64,000 nt of DNA, taken from contig CAMWFH010000005.1 of the NCBI GenBank assembly GCA_947173485.1, forward strand, positions 82,619-146,618. Reading direction: 5' to 3'. Of the stretch, positions 1 through 7,873 are shown piece by piece. The notes under the pieces are model-generated. The model was not told the origin of the DNA, searched no databases, and saw nothing but the letters and a program-made list of their open reading frames with translations. Both the position numbers and the translations under genes were made by a program. Within the stretch, counting starts at the first letter, position 1. Every line of letters starts with the position of its first letter. The stretch comes from an uncultured Clostridia bacterium. GTDB taxonomy: Bacteria; Bacillota; Clostridia; Oscillospirales; Oscillospiraceae.

Positions 1-75
1 GGTGGGTAATGGGACTCGAACCCACGACACCCGGAACCACAATCCGGTGCTACTACCAACTGAGCTATACCCACC
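1..75 (-). tRNA. tRNA-His (GTG)
   Basis: Read on the minus strand, the cloverleaf closes with acceptor arms GGTGGGT and ACCCACC. The anticodon loop is TTGTGGT on a CCGGA/TCCGG stem, giving GTG for histidine. The T-arm GTGGGTTCGAGTCCCAT is intact. The 3' end coincides with the window edge, so an encoded CCA cannot be judged. It is the last of three tRNAs on this strand. Confidence 0.95.
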
Positions 76-115
76 ACATATGAACACTGGGGCCTGCCGA
101 CGGCGGCCTGACAAA

Positions 116-192
116 TGGCACGCCTGAAGGGATTCGAACCCCTGGCCCACTGCTTAGAAGGCAGTTGCTCTATCCGACTGAGCTACAGGCGC
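116..192 (-). tRNA. tRNA-Arg (TCT)
   Basis: Acceptor arms GCGCCTG and CAGGCGT pair, with one G-T pair, followed by discriminator G and an encoded CCA. The anticodon loop is CTTCTAA, giving TCT for arginine. The T-arm AGGGGTTCGAATCCCT is canonical. It sits 40 bp upstream of tRNA-His in the same direction. Confidence 0.95.
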
Positions 193-219
193 GTATCCCT
201 ATCCCGTCCGGGGGTCAAG

Positions 220-294
220 TGGAGCGGGTGACGGGAATCGAACCCGCATCCCCAGCTTGGAAGGCTGGTGCCCTGGCCATTGTGCTACACCCGC
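220..294 (-). tRNA. tRNA-Gly (TCC)
   Basis: Acceptor arms GCGGGTG and CACCCGC pair perfectly, followed by T and an encoded CCA. The anticodon stem CCAGC/GCTGG holds the loop CTTCCAA, giving TCC for glycine. It is the first gene of the three-tRNA cluster, which probably forms one transcript. Confidence 0.95.
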
Positions 295-545
295 ATACGC
301 CCTCCGCCGCGATCCGCCAGCTCAAGTATAATAGCATGGCCCGCCGTCCTTGTCAAGCTGTTTTTCGCAGATTCCCCGAAAATTTTGGGCATTGCGATAG
401 ATGTGGGGTAGAGACGGCCGGACCGGGGGGCCTGCGCATTTTCGAGGGCGGGGACCTCTTGACAATAGGAGACGATCTTGCTAAGATCGTCAAGGATATG
501 GACCGGCCTGTTCTGCCGCCGGTACAAGATAGGAGGATAGAGACC

Positions 546-1190
546 ATGCCCATCGAGAACTTTGCGATCTTCGATATCGACGGGACGCTCCACAAGACGG
601 AGGTCATGTCCCTGGCGGCCTATGAGGTGGTCATGAGGGAGTATGGCCGCCCTGTGCCGGACAGGGAGACCCTCTTCTCCACCTACGGGGCCAATACCGA
701 GACCATCCTGCACATCCTGGGGATCGAGGCGGCCTTCGCCCAGGACTTTATTGACCGCATCACCCAGGAGGAGGGGCGGCAGATGGCCCGAATCGGCGAG
801 TGCTACGAGGGCGTCCTGCCCGCGCTCCGCCGTCTGGCTGCGGAAGGCGTCACCCTGGGCATCTGCTCCATGTGCAGCGAGCCCTATATGCAGGTCTTTC
901 TGGACTGCTTCGGCCTGCGGGAGCTGGTCCCCTTCTGCCGCAACGAGTCGGCGGGCACGGACAAGCGGCTGGTCCTCCGGGAGATGGTGGAGACCTACCG
1001 GCCCCGGCGGGCGGTCATGGTGGGGGACCGGGCCTACGACAAGGCCGCCGCAGCCTACAGCGGTATCCCCTTCGTGGGCTGTACATATGGCTACGCCCCG
1101 GAGGAGGTCTCCGATGCGCCTATTTTGGCCGCCAGCGGTGCGGAGCTGTATAGTGCTGTCCGGCAGGCCCTGGACGCCCAAAGGCCCTAG
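546..1190 (+). CDS. HAD-superfamily hydrolase (phosphatase)
   Basis: This is a 214-residue HAD phosphatase of the phosphoglycolate-phosphatase-like group, a soluble enzyme for small phosphoesters. Motif I is FDIDGT near residues 9-14, with the nucleophile and acid/base aspartates. Motif II is the Ser in ICSMCS, motif III a Lys in TDKRL, and motif IV is VGDRAYD. A helical cap lies between motifs I and II. The open frame extends further upstream, but the ATG at 546 has AGGAGG about 10 bases before it and places motif I correctly. The substrate cannot be told from sequence. It stands alone between the tRNAs and a hairpin. Confidence 0.85.
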   Translation: MPIENFAIFDIDGTLHKTEVMSLAAYEVVMREYGRPVPDRETLFSTYGANTETILHILGIEAAFAQDFIDRITQEEGRQMARIGECYEGVLPALRRLAAEGVTLGICSMCSEPYMQVFLDCFGLRELVPFCRNESAGTDKRLVLREMVETYRPRRAVMVGDRAYDKAAAAYSGIPFVGCTYGYAPEEVSDAPILAASGAELYSAVRQALDAQRP

Positions 1191-1206
1191 GGCCCCATAA
1201 AAGCAG

Positions 1207-1231
1207 ATCCCCCAGACGCTGTCTGGGGGAT
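1207..1231 (+). terminator. Hairpin after the HAD gene
   Basis: An 11-bp perfect stem (ATCCCCCAGAC / GTCTGGGGGAT) with a GCT loop lies 16 bp after the HAD stop codon. The following sequence is only moderately T-rich, so it is a weak intrinsic terminator or an RNA-stabilising hairpin. Confidence 0.55.
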
Positions 1232-1316
1232 GTTCGTTTGGATCGCATGGCAAGATCAGGTTGCCAAGGCAGATCGATAGGTGTATAATAGAGCCTGATG
1301 TTGTGGATAAGGGCTG

Positions 1317-1577
1317 TCAGCTATCTTCCGTATCATCATCGAATGAGTAGTCGTTCAATTCTGGGTAATCAAGAAATTCTGCCAGTGTCATATTGAAGGC
1401 GATAGCGATCTTATGCAATGTGCGGATCGTAGGATTAGCAGAAGCTCCGCATACTAAGTTGTAAATAGTAGATTGTCTGACGCCGCTCATCTCAGCAAGC
1501 TTATTGATCGTAATACCCCGCTTTTCGCACAACAAAAGTATCCTGTTCAAAATGATATTCGAGTAATTAGCGTTCAT
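1317..1577 (-). CDS. Xre/Cro-C1 family HTH regulator
   Basis: This is an 86-residue single-domain DNA-binding protein. The helix-turn-helix covers roughly residues 20-45 (GITINKLAEMSGVRQSTIYN), in the usual Xre pattern, followed by the NPTIRTLHKIAIAF helices and an acidic tail. No sensor domain is present. It is transcribed away from the SLOG gene at 1709. A 14-bp inverted repeat sits in the shared promoter region, so autoregulation and control of that pair is a reasonable inference. Confidence 0.85.
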   Translation of the reverse strand: MNANYSNIILNRILLLCEKRGITINKLAEMSGVRQSTIYNLVCGASANPTIRTLHKIAIAFNMTLAEFLDYPELNDYSFDDDTEDS

Positions 1578-1586
1578 AATATCCTT

Positions 1587-1638
1587 CTGCTATCGTGAAA
1601 TGATCGTACTCTGGAGTGTATTGTTTTCATGATAGCAG
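1587..1638. promoter_or_regulatory. Long dyad operator between divergent genes
   Basis: CTGCTATCGTGAAA at 1587-1600 is repeated in inverted orientation as TTTCATGATAGCAG at 1625-1638, with one mismatch. The arms are 24 bp apart and lie between the starts of the Xre gene and the SLOG gene. A TATAGT sequence near 1672 could be the -10 for the rightward genes. The arrangement suits cooperative binding of two Xre dimers. Confidence 0.6.
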
Positions 1639-1708
1639 TAAAAAATCCGCTAATTAACTATGTATAGTTTACCGAAGATGATTTTACACATTGAACGGAG
1701 GGTATCAT

Positions 1709-2242
1709 ATGGCATCAAACACATTTTGCGCCATCACGGGCCACCGGCCCAAAAGCTTTCCCTGGGGATACGACGAGACTACCCAGGACTGCGTGCTGCT
1801 GAAACAGATCCTGGCAGAACAGATTGGAGCGCTGGCGGACAGGGGCGTGACGGACTTCCTCTCCGGCATGGCCATGGGGGTGGACCTCTGGGCGGCACAG
1901 ATCGTCCTGGACCTCCAAAAGAGCGTCCCCGCCGTAAAGCTCCGCTGCGTCCTGCCCTGCGAGGGGCAGGAGAGCGGATGGCCCGCCCCGGCTCAGGAGC
2001 AATACAACTCCCTTTTGCAGCAGGCCGATGAAGTGATCTATGTGAATAGGGCGTATCACAAGGACTGTATGCTGGAGCGCAACCGCTATCTGGTGGATAA
2101 CGCCGCCATCCTGCTGGCGGTCTATGGCGGGACCCGCCGGAGCGGGACAGGCATGACGGTGCGGTACGCGAAAAAGCAGGGGAGGGAGATCATCGTGATC
2201 GATCCCGCGGCCAGGAGCATCACACATATAGGAGAAGCATGA
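1709..2242 (+). CDS. SLOG/DUF1273 family protein (YpsA-like)
   Basis: This 177-residue protein belongs to the SLOG Rossmann-like superfamily, which also includes DprA-like and lysine-decarboxylase-like nucleotide binders. The start CAITGHRP is characteristic of the DUF1273/YpsA group. Other typical pieces are DFLSGMAMGVDLWAAQ near residue 50 and the nucleotide-pocket segment LLAVYGGTRRSGTGMTVRYAKK near residue 140. The ATG at 1709 follows CGGAGGG; an ATG 18 bases earlier lacks a site. The family is thought to bind nucleotide-derived ligands, but the specific function is unknown. It is translationally coupled to the next gene (4-base overlap). Confidence 0.8.
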   Translation: MASNTFCAITGHRPKSFPWGYDETTQDCVLLKQILAEQIGALADRGVTDFLSGMAMGVDLWAAQIVLDLQKSVPAVKLRCVLPCEGQESGWPAPAQEQYNSLLQQADEVIYVNRAYHKDCMLERNRYLVDNAAILLAVYGGTRRSGTGMTVRYAKKQGREIIVIDPAARSITHIGEA

Positions 2243-2670
2243 TGGAGAATTATGTATATGAGAAAGCATATCCCATAAGGGAGGAATTGGAGGCGGCGGT
2301 CCGCTCTGACGATAAGGAAGAGGTCGCAGAGTACCTGCGGCGGTGCAGGCGCTCCAAGCGAAAGACGGCCCATCTGGTCATCCCGCCGACCCCGCAGATC
2401 TTCGAGCGGCTGATTGCGGACTGTGAGATGCTCGTAAAAGAGTTTTGCGGAAAGATACGGGCGACGATCGACTATTCAGCCTTCAGCGCCACCATCGAGC
2501 TGTGGTGCGACTATGTCGAGTTCCGAGACGACGAATTTTTGTGTATCCTGCAAAGGGTCGCTTTTTATGCAACGACGATACGCATCTCGCCCCTCGTAAC
2601 AGGTACACTGCACATTTGGATAGACATACCATACTTTTTCCCGCTGCCAGAAGCAAAAGACCTGCGCTGA
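2239..2670 (+). CDS. Hypothetical protein coupled to the SLOG gene
   Basis: I do not recognise this 143-residue protein. The ATG overlaps the stop of the SLOG gene, so the two are co-translated. The first 50 residues are charged and helical (EELEAAVRSDDKEEVAEYLRR). The remainder alternates hydrophobic and aromatic stretches (IELWCDYVEF, GTLHIWIDIPYFF) that suggest a small alpha/beta domain. There is no signal peptide or membrane segment. The coding end runs into a long hairpin, and the stop codon lies inside its left arm. A partnership with the SLOG protein is inferred from coupling only. Confidence 0.65.
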   Translation: MMENYVYEKAYPIREELEAAVRSDDKEEVAEYLRRCRRSKRKTAHLVIPPTPQIFERLIADCEMLVKEFCGKIRATIDYSAFSATIELWCDYVEFRDDEFLCILQRVAFYATTIRISPLVTGTLHIWIDIPYFFPLPEAKDLR

Positions 2671-2729
2671 CGCTCCACCGCGGCCTTCCCTGGGGGATAG
2701 GGGAAGGGGGTGGAGACGTTCAGCGCAGG
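2661..2729. terminator. Long imperfect hairpin between convergent genes
   Basis: CCTGCGCTGACGCTCCACC (2661-2679) pairs with the complementary arm at 2709-2729, with two small bulges. An inner arm CCTTCCC pairs with GGGGAAGG around a short loop. The nearly 70-base foldback lies between the ends of two convergent genes and could act as a bidirectional terminator. It lacks a clear T-run, so a small mobile repeat is an alternative. Confidence 0.5.
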
Positions 2730-2798
2730 AGCTGTCGTTCTGTCTATCTTGCGGGGCCACGGGAGCTTAGGGACGAGGTCCGTTCCCGCTTTGATGCT

Positions 2799-3194
2799 CT
2801 ATCTCTTTTTCTTCTTATCACTGAGCCGGCGCAGCCAGAGGAAGATCCCTGCCAGCAGCGCCACGACACCCAGACTCAGAAAAGAGCTGATGGAGGAGAG
2901 CAGGCCGTAGGACAGGAAGGGGAGGCCCTCCAAGGTGAAATTCTGCGTGATCTGTACGCCTTCCTCCGTCACTGTGCGGGTGAACATGCTGTTTTGCAGC
3001 GCACAGAGTCCGAACTCCGCCAGCGCCAGCACGGCCCCCAGGGCATAGAGCAGGCGCAGGGGCCTCTGGACCCGCTGCTGGTCCTCCTCGGCCAGGTCCA
3101 TAAAGCGGTACATCTGCCCGGAACCCTTGATGGCTACATATAAAAGATATAGGCCGATGACGAGCTGGAAGGAGTCCAGAAACGAATTTGGCAT
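2799..3194 (-). CDS. Small membrane protein, unknown function
   Basis: This 131-residue protein has about three hydrophobic segments: residues 8-24 (FQLVIGLYLLYVAIKG), about 48-66 (LLYALGAVLALAEFGLCAL) and about 95-122 (LSSISSFLSLGVVALLAGIFLWLRRL). It ends in a run of lysines and arginines. I do not recognise a family. It starts 13 bp after the Zn-dehydrogenase stop with an AGGGAG ribosome site, so it is probably the last gene of the leftward catabolic operon. Confidence 0.65.
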   Translation of the reverse strand: MPNSFLDSFQLVIGLYLLYVAIKGSGQMYRFMDLAEEDQQRVQRPLRLLYALGAVLALAEFGLCALQNSMFTRTVTEEGVQITQNFTLEGLPFLSYGLLSSISSFLSLGVVALLAGIFLWLRRLSDKKKKR

Positions 3195-3207
3195 AGCGCT
3201 CCCTTTC

Positions 3208-4209
3208 TTATATGAAACGGTACATGACCTTGACTGCGTCGGTGGGGGTAGTCAGCAGGTCGAAGCCACGTTTCGCCTCCGCCGCGGGCAGTTCATAGTT
3301 GATAAGTTTTTCATACAGGGGCTCTTGGGATGCCAGCTGCGCGGCGATCTGGAAGTCCTTGAAGCGGTATACCCGGGTGAACTGGATCGAGAACTCCTTG
3401 AACATCCCCTTCTGGTAATTCACTGCCGGCGGCTTCTTATACCCGGCCACGATCGTGATCCGGCCCCGGATCTTCACCACATCCGGCAGGATGTCCGCAA
3501 CGGATTGATGGCCGGCGCAGTCGAACACATGGTCATAGCCGTTGCCGCCGGTCTCCTCCATCAGCCGCTCCAGCAGATGCTCATCGCTCTGGAAGCAGCG
3601 GAAGCCCAGTTCCTCCGCGAGCTTCAGCCGGACCGGGTTCGGCTCACAGACAGTGACGGAGGAGGCGCCAGACCGCCGCAGGGTGATGGCGGTAGCCAGG
3701 CCGATGGCCCCTGCGCCGAACACCAGAGCGTGGTCGCCGGGCAGGAATGCCGCCATGCGCACCGCGTGGACCGTCACCGCGATGGGCTCGATGAAAGCGC
3801 CCAGCTTGGGGGATACCCCCTGGGGCACAGGGACGATCATGGGGATAGGCGCGATGGCATATTCCGCCATGCCGCCGTCACAGTCGATGCCCAGCAGGCC
3901 CAGCGTGCGGCAGACATGGCTGTTGCCCTCCCGGCAGGGGGCACAGGTCCCGCAGGAGAGGAGGGGGTCCACCGTGACGAGGGTCCCCTTGGGTAGACCA
4001 GGGATATCCTGCTCTAAGTAGCCGGAAAATTCATGGCCCATCACCAGGGGGGCCTTGGCCCGGGGGTGAGCGCCTAAGTAGATGGTCAGGTCGCTGCCGC
4101 AGATGCCCGCGTGGGACACCTTGATGAGCGCCCAGTCCTCTGGAGCCTGGGGGACCGGCTTGTCCCACAGCTCCACCTGGTTTTGTCCGGTAAAAACGAT
4201 CGCCTGCAT
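3208..4209 (-). CDS. Zn-dependent medium-chain dehydrogenase
   Basis: This is a 333-residue member of the sorbitol/threonine dehydrogenase branch of the medium-chain dehydrogenases, oxidising a secondary alcohol with NAD(P). The catalytic zinc ligands lie in ICGSD and GHEFSG. The structural zinc is bound by the four cysteines of CGTCAPCREGNSHVC around residues 92-106. The Rossmann motif is VFGAGAIGLA near residue 165. It follows the 2-hydroxyacid dehydrogenase by 19 bp and belongs to the operon with KDPG aldolase. That context suggests oxidation of a sugar acid or polyol feeding 2-keto-3-deoxygluconate, with the exact substrate unknown. At 333 residues it is slightly shorter than usual. Confidence 0.88.
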   Translation of the reverse strand: MQAIVFTGQNQVELWDKPVPQAPEDWALIKVSHAGICGSDLTIYLGAHPRAKAPLVMGHEFSGYLEQDIPGLPKGTLVTVDPLLSCGTCAPCREGNSHVCRTLGLLGIDCDGGMAEYAIAPIPMIVPVPQGVSPKLGAFIEPIAVTVHAVRMAAFLPGDHALVFGAGAIGLATAITLRRSGASSVTVCEPNPVRLKLAEELGFRCFQSDEHLLERLMEETGGNGYDHVFDCAGHQSVADILPDVVKIRGRITIVAGYKKPPAVNYQKGMFKEFSIQFTRVYRFKDFQIAAQLASQEPLYEKLINYELPAAEAKRGFDLLTTPTDAVKVMYRFI

Positions 4210-4228
4210 ACTATCCTTTTTCCTTTCT

Positions 4229-5176
4229 TTAGTTTACCCGGTTCTTCAGCGGCTGGCCCGTCAGGTAGCGGGCCGCTTCCTCGGCCGTCTTGGTCTTCAG
4301 ATCGGAGGAAGCCTCCTCAGAATACCAGGCGATATGGGGGGTCAGGATGATATTTTTTGCGGTCCGCAGGGGACTATCGGCCTCCAGCGGCTCCTGGGCG
4401 GTGACATCGATGCCGGCGCCGGCGATGATCCCGGCGTTGAGAGCTTGGGCCAGCGCCGCCTCGTCGATGATCCCGCCTCGGGACACATTGATCAGGAAAG
4501 CGGTGGGCTTCATCATCCTGAGCCGCTCCGCGTCGATCAGATGGCGGGAGGTCTCCAGATTGCTGTGGATCGAGATCACATCGCTCTCCCGCAGCAGGGT
4601 GCCCAGCTCCACCCGCTCCACAAAGTCCGGGCCCCGGCGGGCCTGGTCGATGTCGCAGCCCAAGATCCGTCCCCCAAAGGGGCGCACCAGCTCCGCGAAG
4701 CAGCTGCCGATCCGTCCCAGGCCGATGATACCCACAGTGGTCTCCCGGCCCCGTTTGATCGGTACGCCCGCGCCGTAGTCCCAGCCGCCGGACCGGACCT
4801 GCGCGTCCATCTGGACGATCTTCCGGGTCAGCGCCATCATCAGCGCCAGGGCATGGCTGGCCACCTCCTGGATGCCGTAATCCGGCACATTGCACACGGC
4901 GACGCCGTGGCGGGCGGCAGCGGCCAGGTCGATATTGTTGACCCCCACGCCGTAGCGGACCACCAGCTCCAGCTCCGGCAGTCCGGCAAAGACTTTCTCC
5001 GTAAAGGGGGCGTACTGGTTGAGCACCGCCGGATACCCCGGCAGATCCCGAATCAGGTCCTCCTCCGTCTGGCATTGGAACTGGACCATCGTCAAGCCAT
5101 ATTTTTCACAGACCGCCTGTTCCTCGTACATATGGAGATGGTCACAGTCACTGACCGCGATCACGTTCCTTTTCAC
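4229..5176 (-). CDS. D-isomer-specific 2-hydroxyacid dehydrogenase
   Basis: This 315-residue NAD(P)-dependent oxidoreductase belongs to the glyoxylate/phosphoglycerate dehydrogenase family, interconverting 2-keto and D-2-hydroxy acids. The Rossmann motif is VGIIGLGRIGSCFAE near residue 142. Catalytic Arg lies in NVSRGGIIDE, Glu in AQEPLE, and His in LTPHIAWYS. The open frame runs 36 codons further upstream, but the GTG at 5176 has GGAGGAG at the right distance and gives a family-like N-terminus (KRNVIAVSDCDHLH), so I take GTG as the start. It lies between the Zn-dehydrogenase and the broken sugar kinase in a leftward operon. Confidence 0.87.
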   Translation of the reverse strand: MKRNVIAVSDCDHLHMYEEQAVCEKYGLTMVQFQCQTEEDLIRDLPGYPAVLNQYAPFTEKVFAGLPELELVVRYGVGVNNIDLAAAARHGVAVCNVPDYGIQEVASHALALMMALTRKIVQMDAQVRSGGWDYGAGVPIKRGRETTVGIIGLGRIGSCFAELVRPFGGRILGCDIDQARRGPDFVERVELGTLLRESDVISIHSNLETSRHLIDAERLRMMKPTAFLINVSRGGIIDEAALAQALNAGIIAGAGIDVTAQEPLEADSPLRTAKNIILTPHIAWYSEEASSDLKTKTAEEAARYLTGQPLKNRVN

Positions 5177-5213
5177 AACAGCTCCTCCATTCTCCGCGCT
5201 CTCCGGCGCGCTC

Positions 5214-6051
5214 TTATCGCTGGATACGCCCAGCCCCGCCGTCCCGGAGCAGCGCTTCCACTTCCTCCGGGTAGGACAGACCAAAGTCCTGCTCCATCGT
5301 CTGCTTCAGACAGCTGGCCGCTGCGGCGAAGTCCACCGTGTGCTGCGGGTCGTAGCCCTGGATCATGCCGTAGAGCAGGCCGGCCGAGAAGGCGTCGCCG
5401 CCGCCTACCCGGTCCACCAGATGGATGGCATACTCCCTAGACCGGAACACCTGGCCGTCTTGGTAGAGCATCCCGCTCCAGATATTGTCTGAGGCAGATA
5501 GACTCTGGCGGAGGGTGAAGGCCACGGCTTTGAAGCTGTAGCGGCCGGTCAATACCGCCGCCACCTCCTCGTAGGCCGCCTTATCCAGCTGCCCGCGGCT
5601 CACATCCGTATTTTGCGGCTTCACGCCCAGCAGCTTCTCAGGATCCTCCTCATTGCCGATGAGGATATCCACCTCCAAAAATACGCTCCCAGTCCAGATC
5701 TCCCGGCTGGGTCGTGGCCAGAGAAGTAAATTTTCGGTCATAGACCAGGCGGGACGGCCGCTGGGAGGCGCCCTTTTCCAGGTAGTAGACTCCGATTCGG
5801 TCGCCGCCTAGGACGACATGATCCACCCCCACCCGGTAGCGGCGGAGATTGTTCAGGGCACAGTCGGTGACCAGATTGTCCGGCAGCCGGGTGACGAACT
5901 GGGTGTCCACCCCGAACAAGGCCAGGCTGACCAGCGTATTGGCCTCCGCGCCGGTATAGTTCACGTCAAAGTGATCCGCCTGCATCAGCCGCTGGTAGCC
6001 GGGCGGACTGAGATGGACCAGCAGGTCCCCGAATCCAATGACCCGGCTCAC
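5214..6051 (-). pseudogene. 2-keto-3-deoxygluconate kinase, broken by deletion
   Basis: This is a PfkB-family KDG kinase related to the intact copy at 13906-14928, now split across two frames. The N-terminal part (6051 to about 5690) runs from VIGFGDLLVHL to GDLDWERIF. The C-terminal part resumes in another frame at DILIGNEED and continues through the catalytic motif DRVGGGDAFSAG to GRIQR. Alignment by eye to the intact copy shows about 62 codons missing at the junction near 5690, a length not divisible by three, so the frame is lost. The lost part includes the DLNYR region. The start overlaps the aldolase stop (ATGA). The other kinase could supply the activity. Confidence 0.85.
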
Positions 6052-6704
6052 GACCTGGCCTCCTGCACGATGGCGGCAAAGCGCCTCGCCCGCTCTGTCA
6101 GGCCGGACCAGTCCTTTGCCTGGAGCAGTGCCTTGTCACACAGCGCGCCGCCCAGTCCCGCGCCGCAGCAGCCGGCCCGGAGCATGGCGCCGAAATTCTC
6201 CAGCGTCACCCCGCCGGTAGCCAGCAGCTGGATATGGCCCAAGGGCCCTCTGATCTCTCGGATATACCGCTCTCCCAGGGCGCCGGCGGGAAAGAGCTTG
6301 ACGATATCCGCTCCGGCATAGTGGGCGGCGGCGATCTCCGAGGGGGTCATAGCCCCAGGGATGGACACCATACCCAGCTCCTTTGTCCGCCGGATCACGG
6401 TCAGGTCCGTGCTGGGGGAGATGATGAACGTTCCGCCGGCGGCACGGGCCGCCTCCGCCTGCTCCACGGTCAGCACAGTCCCCGCGCCAAAGTCCATCTC
6501 CGGGAAGCGGCCGCACAGGTCACAGATCGCCTCGGCTGTCCGCTGGACGCCGCCGGCGTCCGATTGGTCGAAGGTGACCTCCAGCTGCCGGATCCCGCCT
6601 TCCGCCAGGGCCTCTGTCAGGCGGCGCAGGTCGTCCTGATAGATCTTCCGGCAGATCGCGATGATACCGCTGGAGAGGATGCGCTCCTTCAGCTGCTCTG
6701 CCAT
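6048..6704 (-). CDS. eda: KDPG/KHG aldolase
   Basis: This is a 218-residue class I aldolase of the Entner-Doudoroff type, cleaving 2-keto-3-deoxy-6-phosphogluconate to pyruvate and glyceraldehyde 3-phosphate. The catalytic glutamate lies in RQLEVTF near residue 44. The Schiff-base lysine is in DIVKLFPAG near residue 134. The phosphate site GTVLT and the ATGGV loop are present, and IPGAMTPSE is typical. It is the first gene of the leftward operon, with GGAGG ahead of the ATG and a strong promoter upstream. It acts on the product of KDG kinase. Confidence 0.93.
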   Translation of the reverse strand: MAEQLKERILSSGIIAICRKIYQDDLRRLTEALAEGGIRQLEVTFDQSDAGGVQRTAEAICDLCGRFPEMDFGAGTVLTVEQAEAARAAGGTFIISPSTDLTVIRRTKELGMVSIPGAMTPSEIAAAHYAGADIVKLFPAGALGERYIREIRGPLGHIQLLATGGVTLENFGAMLRAGCCGAGLGGALCDKALLQAKDWSGLTERARRFAAIVQEARS

Positions 6705-6724
6705 AACGAGCCTCCTTATCCTTT

Positions 6725-6754
6725 ATCGTGAAACGGTGTTTCGTATCGTGGAAT
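6725..6754. promoter_or_regulatory. IclR-type operator at the eda promoter
   Basis: Two direct copies of one motif lie here: ATCGTGAAAC at 6725-6734 and ATCGTGGAAT at 6745-6754. Their starts are 20 bp apart, two helical turns. They sit just downstream of the -10 of the eda promoter, where a bound repressor would block transcription. Related half-sites occur at the iclR and ABC importer promoters. Confidence 0.6.
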
Positions 6755-6768
6755 ATTTTGTGAGCATC

Positions 6769-6797
6769 ATTATATACCCCGCCGCAAGGATCGTCAA
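6769..6797 (-). promoter_or_regulatory. Promoter of the eda operon
   Basis: On the minus strand TTGACG (6797-6792) and TATAAT (6774-6769) are separated by exactly 17 bp, a near-consensus sigma-70/sigma-A promoter. Transcription would start near 6762, about 58 bases before the eda ATG, and run through the operator repeats. Confidence 0.75.
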
Positions 6798-6830
6798 CCG
6801 GACACAGACATATTTGGCGGACAGCACAAA

Positions 6831-6865
6831 AGATCCGGCAAACCCCTGGTAGGTTCGCCGGATCT
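6831..6865 (-). terminator. Terminator of the iclR gene
   Basis: A 14-bp stem with one mismatch (AGATCCGGCAAACC / GGTTCGCCGGATCT) has a 7-base loop. On the minus strand the right arm is followed by TTTT. It lies just after the iclR stop codon and insulates the eda promoter from iclR read-through. Confidence 0.75.
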
Positions 6866-6869
6866 GTCC

Positions 6870-7655
6870 CTATTTCTCCTGCCCCAAACGGGGGGGCTCG
6901 GTGTAGCCCATCCGTTTGGACAACTCTATAGATGCCTCCTGCAGCTCCGTAAAGATCTCTTCCTCCGTGTATGTGTCCAAAAGCCCCCGGCTGGATACGC
7001 TCATGGCCGCCATCACCTTCCGGGTATAGTCGTAGATGGGGACGGCCACGCACTCGATATCCGGGTCCCGCTCATCTCTGTCCACGGCGTAGCCCCGGGC
7101 CCGGACCACTTCCATCTCCTCCCGAAAGGCCTCATAGGAGGTGATGGTGTTGGGGGTGTAACGCTCATAGGTCAGCTGCCGGGCGATGTACTCGAACTCC
7201 GCCTCCGGGAGGGCAGCCATCAGCACCTTGCCCAGGCCCGTGCAGTGCAGGGGCTCCCGCTTGCCGATCTGAGTGTAGAGGCGGAGGCTGTTGAACTGCT
7301 CGGCCCGCTCCAGATAGGTGACCTCGTTGTTCTCCAGGATCCCCAGATAGGAGGTGGCCCCGAACCGGGTGGCCAATTTGTGCATCAGGGGCGTCGCCTC
7401 CGTTTTCAAAATGATCTTGTTCAGATAGATGCTGGCGATCTCCACGAATTTGTGGCCAAGGAAATAGGTGCTGGTCTCCCGGTCCTTCTCCACATAGTGC
7501 CTGGCGGCATAGGTGGAGAGGATGCGGTGGATCGTGCTTTTAGGCAGCTGGGAGGCGGCGGAGAGCTCCGCGATGGTACACCCGCCCTCGCTGGTCGCCA
7601 GCAGCTCGATCAGATCCAGCGCCCGGTCCAATACTTGTACACGAGAAGTATTCAT
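6870..7655 (-). CDS. IclR-family transcriptional regulator
   Basis: This 261-residue regulator has a winged helix-turn-helix (residues about 8-65; TIAELSAASQLPKSTIHRIL is the recognition region) and a C-terminal IclR effector-binding domain (LHCTGLGKVLMAALP, DECVAVPIYDYTRKVMAAMSVS-type core). Longer starts exist at 7673 and 7724. I chose the ATG at 7655 because the predicted transcript begins near 7685 and the resulting length is typical. It lies between the leftward eda operon and the rightward importer operon, and operator-like repeats occur at all three promoters. It probably represses both operons until an intermediate such as KDG binds. Confidence 0.87.
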   Translation of the reverse strand: MNTSRVQVLDRALDLIELLATSEGGCTIAELSAASQLPKSTIHRILSTYAARHYVEKDRETSTYFLGHKFVEIASIYLNKIILKTEATPLMHKLATRFGATSYLGILENNEVTYLERAEQFNSLRLYTQIGKREPLHCTGLGKVLMAALPEAEFEYIARQLTYERYTPNTITSYEAFREEMEVVRARGYAVDRDERDPDIECVAVPIYDYTRKVMAAMSVSSRGLLDTYTEEEIFTELQEASIELSKRMGYTEPPRLGQEK

Positions 7656-7691
7656 CCCACTTACACGCTCCATCCCCCAAATGTTACGATG

Positions 7692-7720
7692 ATTATACCG
7701 TATCCGGCAAAGGATTTCAA
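7692..7720 (-). promoter_or_regulatory. Promoter of iclR
   Basis: Minus-strand TTGAAA (7720-7715) and TATAAT (7697-7692) have a 17-bp spacer. Immediately upstream, 7727-7743 holds ATTTCACATTGCGGAAC, the same layout as the operator at 7895-7911, which suggests autoregulation. Confidence 0.7.
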
Positions 7721-7843
7721 CCATTCATTTCACATTGCGGAACTGACAGGACGCTTTTTTCCCTGCTCGCCGCGGAATAAACAATTCCTTTCCCTATAAA
7801 CTGTATAGATCCCACAAAGCGACAGAATTTTTTGCAATAGTTA

Positions 7844-7873
7844 TTGACAGTATGCCTCCCTATGGAGTACAAT
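7844..7873 (+). promoter_or_regulatory. Promoter of the ABC importer operon
   Basis: TTGACA at 7844-7849 and TACAAT at 7868-7873 are separated by 18 bp. Transcription would start near 7880, giving a leader of about 110 bases before the binding-protein gene. Confidence 0.7.
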
